From: Maricaulis sp034659015
GTDB lineage: Bacteria; Pseudomonadota; Alphaproteobacteria; Caulobacterales; Maricaulaceae
Direction of reading: 5' to 3'
NCBI GenBank assembly: GCA_034659015.1
Contig: JAYEGL010000017.1
Span: 372,001 to 436,000, forward strand
DNA: 64,000 nucleotides
Part shown: one piece after another, positions 35,186 to 42,025 of the stretch
Layout of the letters: every line of letters starts with the position of its first letter
Numbering within the stretch: the first letter of the stretch is position 1
Notes under the pieces: model-generated
Database searches by the model: none
Seen by the model: only the letters and a program-made list of their open reading frames with translations
What the model was told of the DNA's origin: nothing
Position numbers and translations under genes: made by a program

Positions 35186-35976
35186 GGCGCCAGCCCCGTC
35201 TCCGGCAGGCCGGCCTCGGCCGGTCCCTCGCGCCGCAGCTCTTCCGGCGACGGCAGGGCGCCGGCGATCTCGATCACCAGCTTGCGCAGGATCGCCTCGC
35301 GGAATTCCGCCTCGGTGCGCGCGGGCAGCACGAAGGCGCCGGGACCGGTGATGACGTTATCCTGGAAATAGCCGTCCAGATTCATCTCCACCGGACGCAC
35401 CCAGCGCCCGCGATCCTGCGAGATCACGGGCAGGCCGTTGATGACGATATCGGCGGCGTCGGCCTGGGCGCGGGCGCGCTCCAGCGGCAGCCCCTGATTC
35501 TGCGGCCCGTCGCCGGATATGTCGATGATGCGCCGGGGCGCGGACAGCGCGTTCTGCTCGATGCGCTGCACACTGTCGGCGATGGCCGCACCGATCGCCG
35601 TGTAGTGGCCGCGCTCCAGAGGCGCCGCGGCGACACGCGCGGCGAAATCGAGCGCGTCGGCTTCGCTGGCGATCACGGTCCAGTCGGCGGCGGCGCGCTG
35701 AAAGCCGCTGTCGGCCCATTCCACATAGGTCACGGCGATCCGCCCCAGCGGTCCGCCCTGGATCGAACGGATCACGTCTTCGGACGCCAGCGCAGCGACA
35801 TAGCCCTCGCGCTGGCGGCGGGCTTCTTCCTCGTCCACGGAATAGGAAATGTCGACGGCGAGCACGAGCTCGACATCGACGTCGTAGTCATAACCGAAAT
35901 CGTCGTACTGGGCGCTCGCACCAGTCGCGAAAAGGGCCGCTGTCGCGGCCGCACAGATAAACCCCAGACCTTTCAT
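35182..35976 (-). CDS. Secreted DUF1194 von Willebrand factor A-like protein (first copy)
   Basis: This 264-residue paralogue of the next gene has a signal peptide (FICAAATAALFATGASAQ), an aspartate/tyrosine-rich spacer, then the MIDAS motif VLAVDISYSVDEEEARRQRE and later YTAIGAAIADSVQRIEQNA and DISGDGPQNQG. The two copies align along their length, indicating tandem duplication. It leads the operon; the iron alcohol dehydrogenase gene ends 58 bp upstream on the same strand. Function is unknown. Confidence 0.9.
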   Translation of the reverse strand: MKGLGFICAAATAALFATGASAQYDDFGYDYDVDVELVLAVDISYSVDEEEARRQREGYVAALASEDVIRSIQGGPLGRIAVTYVEWADSGFQRAAADWTVIASEADALDFAARVAAAPLERGHYTAIGAAIADSVQRIEQNALSAPRRIIDISGDGPQNQGLPLERARAQADAADIVINGLPVISQDRGRWVRPVEMNLDGYFQDNVITGPGAFVLPARTEAEFREAILRKLVIEIAGALPSPEELRREGPAEAGLPETGLAP

Positions 35977-36034
35977 GGGCGCACACTAGGAAGCGCCGCA
36001 CGGCCGGGCAACTTTCGAAGCTGTTAGATTGCCG

Positions 36035-37204
36035 TCACGCCCAGACCCTGTCGTAGAGCGCAACAATCTCGTCGGCCGTGGGCACGCGCGGATTGTTGCC
36101 CGGCGAGCCGGAGGCCAGCGCCTGTTCCGCCATCAGGGGGCGCGACTGCTGCCAGCGTTCCGGCGCGATCCCGAACGCGGCCGGCGTCGGCACGGCGAGC
36201 TCCGCATTGAGGGCCCGCAATTCATCGAGCAGGGCCGCATTGGCATGCGCATCGTCCGCCCCGTCCGCTGCCGCGCCGATAGCCCGCGCACAATCGGCAT
36301 AGCGCGCTTCGGCCGCCGGGATGGACCAGGCCGTGACCTCGGGCAGGAGCATGGCATTCGACAGGCCATGCGGCACGTGGAAGAGCGCTCCGATCGGCCG
36401 GCTCATCCCGTGCACCAGCGCCACGGATGCGTTGGAGAATGCGATACCTGCCAGCGTCGAGCCCAGCAGCATGGCTGCGCGGGCGTCGCGGTCCTGCGGA
36501 TCGTGACAGGCGCGGCGCAGGCTGGGGCCGATCAGGCGCATGGCGGCCAGCGCCTGCTGGTCGGTGAACGCGCTGGCCTTGCGGCTGACATAGGCCTCGA
36601 TGGCATGGGTGAGGGCATCGATACCGGTATCGGCCGTCACCCGGAGCGGCAGCGACAGGGTCAGTTCCGGATCGATGACGGCCGCAACGGGCATGAAGCC
36701 CAGCCCCATGCACAGCATCTTCTCGTCCGTGTCCGGATCGGTGATCACCGTCACGCGCGTGGCTTCGGACCCCGTTCCCGCGGTTGTCGGGACAGCGACG
36801 ACCGGGAGCGCCGGCTCGTCGACGATGCGCGGCACCTTGTAGTCTCGCATCCGTCCGCCATGCGCCGCCAGAACGGCCATCGCCTTGGCGCTGTCGATGA
36901 CGCTGCCCCCGCCCAGCGCGACCAGCCCGTCGAAAGCCCGCCCGGACCGCCCGGCCAGCAGCACGTCGCGCCCGTCCAGGATGGTCGTCTCGGTGGGCTC
37001 CGGCTCGGTCGCATCGAACACGCCGGCCTCGATTCCGGCCTCGCGCAGCAGCCTCGCGGCGCGGTCGGCCTGACCGAGCGCCGCCATGGTCCGATCGGTG
37101 ACCAGCAGCGGATGAGACACGCCCGCACGCGCCAGAACGCTTGCCAGGGTGCCGAGCGACCCGAAACCGGTCTCCATGATGCGCGGCAGGACAATGGTGG
37201 ACAT
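36035..37204 (-). CDS. Iron-containing alcohol dehydrogenase
   Basis: This 389-residue group III dehydrogenase has the NAD-binding loop LVALGGGSVIDSAKAMAVL, the signature PTTAGTGSEATRVTVITD, and metal-ligand segments IDALTHAIEAY and HGMSRPIGALFHVPHGLSNA. Length and motifs suit the broad 1,3-propanediol/maleylacetate reductase-like family; substrate is not evident. ATG 37204 follows GGGAGG; in-frame sequence further upstream is unrelated to the family. Confidence 0.93.
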   Translation of the reverse strand: MSTIVLPRIMETGFGSLGTLASVLARAGVSHPLLVTDRTMAALGQADRAARLLREAGIEAGVFDATEPEPTETTILDGRDVLLAGRSGRAFDGLVALGGGSVIDSAKAMAVLAAHGGRMRDYKVPRIVDEPALPVVAVPTTAGTGSEATRVTVITDPDTDEKMLCMGLGFMPVAAVIDPELTLSLPLRVTADTGIDALTHAIEAYVSRKASAFTDQQALAAMRLIGPSLRRACHDPQDRDARAAMLLGSTLAGIAFSNASVALVHGMSRPIGALFHVPHGLSNAMLLPEVTAWSIPAAEARYADCARAIGAAADGADDAHANAALLDELRALNAELAVPTPAAFGIAPERWQQSRPLMAEQALASGSPGNNPRVPTADEIVALYDRVWA

Positions 37205-37385
37205 CGGACAGCCTCCCCTTCTGCCGCCATGCACGCCGATTGCCCGCAGCGGGTCAAGCCGCCAGCGGCCGGCCGGCCGGTTTCGAGTCGCAAGGCGCGC
37301 CGGGCTCGTATAGGTTAACGGTCGGATGGATTGAGGCATTCCGGCCCGGGGGAGACGGGGCGGACGGCCTGAGAAGGGGGATGAC

Positions 37386-38432
37386 ATGTTCAGCGTACTG
37401 ACCGGGCTGGGAATTGCCGGATGGACCGGTATCGGCTTGATCGGAGGCCTGCTCGCGGGGCTCGCCGTCTGGCAGAACCGGCGCCACGAGGCACTCCAGG
37501 AGGATGAGGCGACGACGAAGCCAGACCGGGCGGAGACGGCCAGCCCGCCGCTCAGAACCCTGCCGCGCCCCGGCGCTGCGCGCCCGCGGCCGGCCGGCAA
37601 TCCGCCGGCGCCGCAACCGGTCCCGGCCATGCAGCGCGGCTCGAGTGACGGCCGCTCCGGAGATGGCGAGCTTTCGCCCCAGGAGGCCTACCGCGCGATG
37701 ATCGACAAGCGGGTGAAGGATTTCGCCCGGGCGCGCGGCAGCGTGGTCCTGAAGATCGTCCATCACGAGATGGACGAATACATCGACACGGATACGGCGA
37801 TCGAGGCGATCGACCTGATCCGGCAGGCGCCGGACAATGCGCCCATCGATATCGTGCTGCACACACCGGGCGGCATCGCCTCGGCGACCCAGCAGATCCT
37901 GCATGCGCTGAAACACCATCCCGGCCGCAAGACCGCCTTCGTGCCCTATCGCGCCAAGTCCGCCGGCACGATGATCGCCCTGGCCTGCGACGAGATCGTC
38001 ATGGGCACCAGCGCCGTGCTCGGTCCGATCGACCCGCAATACGCCTGGATGCCTGCGCCGATCCTGGCCGCGCTGACCGACCACAAGTCGGCCGACCGGG
38101 TGAGCGACGAGATGCTGATCCTCTCCAAGATGGCCCAACAGGCCGTCGACGAGGCGCGCCGCTTCTCCTGCGACTATATCAACGATGCGCACAAGCAGGA
38201 CGGCACCTGCGCCCTGACCAACGACCTGATCGGCGGCGGGCGCAATCACGACTATCCGATCCTGCCCCAGGAGGCCGCCGAGTTCGGGTTGAACATCTCG
38301 ACCGCCATGCCCGAGGCCGGCTACGGCATCTGCCAGCCGCCGCCCAAGGACGATCCGGTGCTGATCGTGTCCATGTTCAACAGCCAGAACGAGCAGGACG
38401 GCGCCCCGCCCGCCGATCCCGTTTTCCGCTGA
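37386..38432 (+). CDS. Membrane-anchored ClpP-fold serine protease, SDH-protease family
   Basis: The 348-residue protein has one N-terminal transmembrane segment (LTGLGIAGWTGIGLIGGLLA). A Pro/Arg/Ala-rich linker covers about residues 40-85, and a crotonase/ClpP-like domain follows. The latter resembles PF01972 (serine dehydrogenase proteinase): IDIVLHTPGGIASATQQIL, the nucleophile region PYRAKSAGTMIALACDEIVM and GTSAVLGPIDPQYAWMP. It is probably a membrane quality-control protease or a binding relative; substrate is unknown. The gene is monocistronic and upstream of rpmJ. Confidence 0.85.
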   Translation: MFSVLTGLGIAGWTGIGLIGGLLAGLAVWQNRRHEALQEDEATTKPDRAETASPPLRTLPRPGAARPRPAGNPPAPQPVPAMQRGSSDGRSGDGELSPQEAYRAMIDKRVKDFARARGSVVLKIVHHEMDEYIDTDTAIEAIDLIRQAPDNAPIDIVLHTPGGIASATQQILHALKHHPGRKTAFVPYRAKSAGTMIALACDEIVMGTSAVLGPIDPQYAWMPAPILAALTDHKSADRVSDEMLILSKMAQQAVDEARRFSCDYINDAHKQDGTCALTNDLIGGGRNHDYPILPQEAAEFGLNISTAMPEAGYGICQPPPKDDPVLIVSMFNSQNEQDGAPPADPVFR

Positions 38433-38469
38433 GCCGCGCATGCGGCGCACATCCGGCGCACACACCATG

Positions 38470-38498
38470 TTGACAGGCCGTCTCCGGTCCCGTATCCA
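38470..38498 (+). promoter_or_regulatory. Sigma-70-type promoter of rpmJ
   Basis: TTGACA, 17-nt spacer, TATCCA, ending 42 bp before the rpmJ start codon. The -35 box is a perfect consensus match. Confidence 0.6.
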
Positions 38499-38540
38499 CC
38501 GCGCTCCTTGAAACACGCTCAATAACGTGAAGGCCGAACG

Positions 38541-38666
38541 ATGAAAGTCCGCAGCTCGATCAAATCGCTGAAGAACCGCCACCGCGATTGCCAGGTCGTG
38601 AAGCGCCGTGGCCGCGTTTACGTGATCAACAAGACCGATCCGCGCTTCAAGGCGCGCGCCGGCTAG
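38541..38666 (+). CDS. rpmJ: Ribosomal protein bL36
   Basis: The 41-residue product of the large-subunit protein L36 starts MKVRSSIKSLKNRHRDCQVV and continues with RRGRVYVINKTDPRFKAR. This is the zinc-less (C-) form common in alphaproteobacteria, since only one cysteine remains and the CxxC/CxxxxH pattern is absent. It has its own promoter and terminator. Very short, but sequence identity to bL36 is unambiguous. Confidence 0.95.
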   Translation: MKVRSSIKSLKNRHRDCQVVKRRGRVYVINKTDPRFKARAG

Positions 38667-38731
38667 CCGGCTGCTGCGCGGCCCGCGATCGCGGGCCTCC
38701 TCAAGCGCATCGCAAGACGCCTGTCGCATCG

Positions 38732-38757
38732 CCCGTGCACCATGGTGCGCGGGTTTT
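38732..38757 (+). terminator. Terminator downstream of rpmJ
   Basis: CCCGTGCACC-AT-GGTGCGCGGG forms a stem with one mismatch, followed by TTTT. An earlier GC-only palindrome at 38680-38697 lacks a T-tract. Confidence 0.65.
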
Positions 38758-38776
38758 GCGTTATGGAGACACCAGC

Positions 38777-39382
38777 ATGACGACCCGTGCCGTCCTGTGG
38801 GATCTGGGCAATGTCCTTCTCGACTGGTCCCCGCGCCGCTTCTACGAAAAGCTTTTCCGCACTGCCGAGGAAGTCGACCACTTCCTGGGCGAGGTGTGCA
38901 CCATGGACTGGCATGCCGCCCATGACCGCGGCGTGCCGATGGCCGAGAACCGCGCGCACCTGATCGAGCGCTACCCGCACTACGAGGATGCCATACGTGC
39001 CTGGGAGACCGGGCTGGAAGGCATGCTCGACGGTACGGTGCCGGGCACGGCAGAGACGATGGATGCGCTGGCCGGCCGGAATGTGCCGCAGTACGCCCTC
39101 ACCAACCTGCCGGCAGAATGGGTGGAACCGGTCAACACGCTCTACCCCCAGATGGGCCACATGAAGGACGTCGTCGTCTCGGCCCATGAAGGCGTCATCA
39201 AGCCCGATCGAAAGATCTACGAGATTACCGCCGCCCGCCTGCCCTTCGCACCGGACGAGGTGGTCTTCTTCGACGACCGCGAGGCCAATGTCGCCGCCGC
39301 CCGCGATTTCGGCTTCGACGCCGAGGTCTTCGAGGGCGAAGCGCCGCTGAAGGCGGCGCTGGAACGGCGCGGACTGCTCTAG
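38777..39382 (+). CDS. HAD-family hydrolase
   Basis: This 201-residue haloacid-dehalogenase-type phosphatase has motif I DLGNVLLDWSPRR, with an Asn in place of the second Asp. Motif II is YALTNLPAEW, the lysine is in GVIKPDRKIYE, and motif IV is VFFDDREANVAAARDFGF. This fits the DLGNVL-type subfamily related to the YihX/HAD-IA phosphatases. ATG 38777 follows GGAG; an upstream in-frame extension runs through the rpmJ region and is not credible. The metabolite substrate is unknown. Confidence 0.9.
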   Translation: MTTRAVLWDLGNVLLDWSPRRFYEKLFRTAEEVDHFLGEVCTMDWHAAHDRGVPMAENRAHLIERYPHYEDAIRAWETGLEGMLDGTVPGTAETMDALAGRNVPQYALTNLPAEWVEPVNTLYPQMGHMKDVVVSAHEGVIKPDRKIYEITAARLPFAPDEVVFFDDREANVAAARDFGFDAEVFEGEAPLKAALERRGLL

Positions 39383-39386
39383 AAAC

Positions 39387-39424
39387 GGGGACAGACACGT
39401 AAGCAGGCTTACGTGTTTGTCCCC
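39387..39424. repeat. Long perfect hairpin, REP-like
   Basis: Two 18-nt arms differing at one position flank a 2-nt loop, beginning GGGGACAGACACG and ending CGTGTTTGTCCCC. The GGGGACAGACAC core recalls REP-type palindromes that accompany Y1 transposases in other genomes. No transposase gene is nearby. Confidence 0.65.
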
Positions 39425-39604
39425 GCCCCGCCGTCCCCGCCCCGCGCCGCAGTGCCGCACCAAATGCTGCATCTGCGCACTATTCACTGCGCCGCCTTTC
39501 GCCTTTAATACGTACCCAGTCATCGAAAGCGGGAAGTCCGGCGCAAGACCGGATACGGCTTTCGTCGTGAAACTGCGGTCGACAAGGGCGCGAGGAGACA
39601 CTCA

Positions 39605-40786
39605 ATGGACCTGAACTTTACCCCCGAGGAGGACGCCTTCCGCCAGGAAGTGCGGACGTTCCTGAAGGAGAATCTCTCCGAGGAACTGGCCAACAAGGTT
39701 CGCAACGGACGCGAACTGACCAAGCAAGACATCGAGAGCTGGCACGCCCTGCTGCAGACCCGCAGCTGGCTGGCCACGACCTGGCCCGAGGAATATGGCG
39801 GCCCCGGCTGGAACGCCGTGCAGCGCCACATCTTCGAGGAGGAGTGCGCCTTCGCCAATGCGCCGCGCATCGTGCCCTTCGGCGTCGGCATGCTCGGCCC
39901 GGTGCTGATCAAGTTCGGCAGCGACGAACAGAAGGCGGAGATCCTGCCGCGCATCCTGTCCGGCGAGGACTGGTGGTGCCAGGGCTATTCCGAGCCCGGC
40001 GCCGGCTCCGACCTGGCCAGCCTGAAGACCCGCGCCGTGCGCGACGGCGACGACTACATCATCAACGGCCAGAAGACCTGGACCACGCTGGGCCAGTTCG
40101 CCGACAAGATCTTCTGCCTGGTGCGCACCTCCACCGAAGGCAAGCCGCAGGAAGGCATTTCCTTTGTCCTGGTCGACCTCAATACGCCGGGCATCGAGAT
40201 GCGTCCGATCAAGCTGATCGAGGGCGGTTTCGAGGTGAACGAGGTCTTCTTCACCGATGTCCGCGTGCCCGTCGCCAACCGCGTCGGCGAGGAAAACCAG
40301 GGCTGGACGATCGCCAAATACCTGCTGGGCCACGAGCGCACCAATATTGCCGGCGTCGGCGCCTCGACCGAGGCGCTCAACCAGCTCAAGGCGCTGGGCC
40401 GCAAGGTGAAGCGTTATGGCAAGCCGCTGGCGGCCGACCCGATCTTCGCGGCCAAGGTGGCCGAGGTGGAGATCGACCTGGAAGCCATGAGTATGACCAA
40501 TCTGCGCATGCTGTTCGGCCGGTCCGACGCCCAAGGCTCAGTGTCGTCCATGCTGAAGATCAAGGGCACGGTGATCCGCCAGGCGATCAACGATCTGTCG
40601 CGCCGCGCGCTCGGTCCGGCCGCCGCCCCCTTCCCCTCCGAAGAGGTGATCGGCAATTACGGCATCGCACCGCCGGAAGCGGCCGCCAATGCCGCCAGCT
40701 ATTTCAACAATCGCAAGCTTTCGATCTTTGGCGGGTCGAACGAGATCCAGCGCAACATCATCGCCAAAGAAACCTTCGGAGCCTGA
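39605..40786 (+). CDS. Acyl-CoA dehydrogenase, larger member of a pair
   Basis: This 393-residue FAD enzyme of acyl-CoA beta-oxidation or sterol/ring degradation has the signature CQGYSEPGAGSDLASLKTRA and a C-terminal FGGSNEIQRNIIAKETFG. It is 3 bp upstream of a second, shorter acyl-CoA dehydrogenase gene. The two form a pattern typical of heteromeric FadE-type enzymes acting on branched or ring-derived acyl-CoA. That substrate class is inference from pairing. Confidence 0.93.
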   Translation: MDLNFTPEEDAFRQEVRTFLKENLSEELANKVRNGRELTKQDIESWHALLQTRSWLATTWPEEYGGPGWNAVQRHIFEEECAFANAPRIVPFGVGMLGPVLIKFGSDEQKAEILPRILSGEDWWCQGYSEPGAGSDLASLKTRAVRDGDDYIINGQKTWTTLGQFADKIFCLVRTSTEGKPQEGISFVLVDLNTPGIEMRPIKLIEGGFEVNEVFFTDVRVPVANRVGEENQGWTIAKYLLGHERTNIAGVGASTEALNQLKALGRKVKRYGKPLAADPIFAAKVAEVEIDLEAMSMTNLRMLFGRSDAQGSVSSMLKIKGTVIRQAINDLSRRALGPAAAPFPSEEVIGNYGIAPPEAAANAASYFNNRKLSIFGGSNEIQRNIIAKETFGA

Positions 40787-40789
40787 TCC

Positions 40790-41866
40790 ATGGATTTCAC
40801 ACCGACAGACGACCGCCGGATGATCGCGGACAGCCTGCGCCGCTTTCTCACCGACACCTATCCGATCGAGCACCGCAATGCCGTGGCCTATGAGGGCGCG
40901 TATCACGACCCGAAGGGCTGGGCCGGCCTGGCCGAGCTGGGCATCATGGGCGCGCTCGTCACCGAGGATGATGGCGGTTTCGGCGGCGCCGGTTTCGACA
41001 TCACCACCGTGTTCGAGGAAATCGGCCGGGCGATCTGCCCGGAACCGCTGCTGGGCAATCTGATGGCGCTGCGCCTTTACGCAGCCTTCGCCAAGTCCGA
41101 GCGGATCGAGGCCATCATCGCGGGCTCGGACAAGGCGGCCTTCGCCTTCGACGAAAGCGACAGCTTCGGCGATCTCGACGCGATCGAGACCCGGGCCGAG
41201 GGCGGCAAGCTGACCGGCCGCAAGACCGTGGTCTATGGCGGCCATGCCGCCGACTACATTCTCGTGGCGGCGAAATCCGGCGGCAAGCTGGGCCTTTACG
41301 AGGTGAAGGCTTCGGATGCGGAAGTGCTCTCCTATCCGATGATCGACGGCGGCGGCGCCGCCGAGATCGTGCTGGACGGCACGCCGGCGGACAGTCTCGC
41401 CGAGGACGCCCGCGAGGCCATCGAGGCCGCGCTGGATGCCGGCCGCCTGGCCCTGTGCGCCGAGGCCGTCGGTGCGATGGACGTGCTCAAGGAGATGACG
41501 CGCGACTATCTCATGCAGCGCCAGCAGTTCGGCCGCCCGATCGCGCTCTTCCAGGCGCTGCAGCACCGGCTGGTCGATTTCTCCATCGAGATCGAACAGG
41601 CCCGCTCCATCGTCATCCATGCCGGCGGCAAGTTCGAGACGGAGGAACGCGCCCTGGCCGTGGCCAAGGCGAAGAACCTGATCGGCCGGGCCGGCAAGCT
41701 GGTCGCCGAGGAAGCCGTGCAGATGCATGGCGGTATCGGCATGACCTGGGAGTATGCCGGCTCGCACTATGCCAAGCGCCTGATCATGATCGACCACCAG
41801 CTGGGCGATACCGAGGATCAGCTGCGCAAGGTGATGGCGCTGACCGACATCACCCAGGCGGCCTAG
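40790..41866 (+). CDS. Acyl-CoA dehydrogenase, smaller member of a pair
   Basis: This 358-residue relative of the preceding gene has FGGAGFDITTVFEEIGRAIC, LMQRQQFGRPIALFQALQHR and AVQMHGGIGMTWEYAGSHY. It lacks the GAGSD signature of the large member, consistent with a partner subunit in an alpha2beta2 assembly. It is followed by a strong terminator, so the pair forms a two-gene unit. Confidence 0.92.
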   Translation: MDFTPTDDRRMIADSLRRFLTDTYPIEHRNAVAYEGAYHDPKGWAGLAELGIMGALVTEDDGGFGGAGFDITTVFEEIGRAICPEPLLGNLMALRLYAAFAKSERIEAIIAGSDKAAFAFDESDSFGDLDAIETRAEGGKLTGRKTVVYGGHAADYILVAAKSGGKLGLYEVKASDAEVLSYPMIDGGGAAEIVLDGTPADSLAEDAREAIEAALDAGRLALCAEAVGAMDVLKEMTRDYLMQRQQFGRPIALFQALQHRLVDFSIEIEQARSIVIHAGGKFETEERALAVAKAKNLIGRAGKLVAEEAVQMHGGIGMTWEYAGSHYAKRLIMIDHQLGDTEDQLRKVMALTDITQAA

Positions 41867-41891
41867 ACGCCGGCGCGACAAACGCCATCGG

Positions 41892-41922
41892 AAAGGCCCC
41901 GGCGATGCCGGGGCCTTTTTCT
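41892..41922 (+). terminator. Rho-independent terminator of the acyl-CoA dehydrogenase pair
   Basis: AAAGGCCCCGGC-GAT-GCCGGGGCCTTT stem followed by TTTTTC. Confidence 0.9.
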
Positions 41923-42025
41923 TTGACGGCCCGCCGTCATCGGCACCGCCCCGTTTTGCTGTTTTAACGAATCGTCGGCCTAATTCATGATGATATGGCA
42001 TCGGACTGGGGAGGCCGATCCGGGA

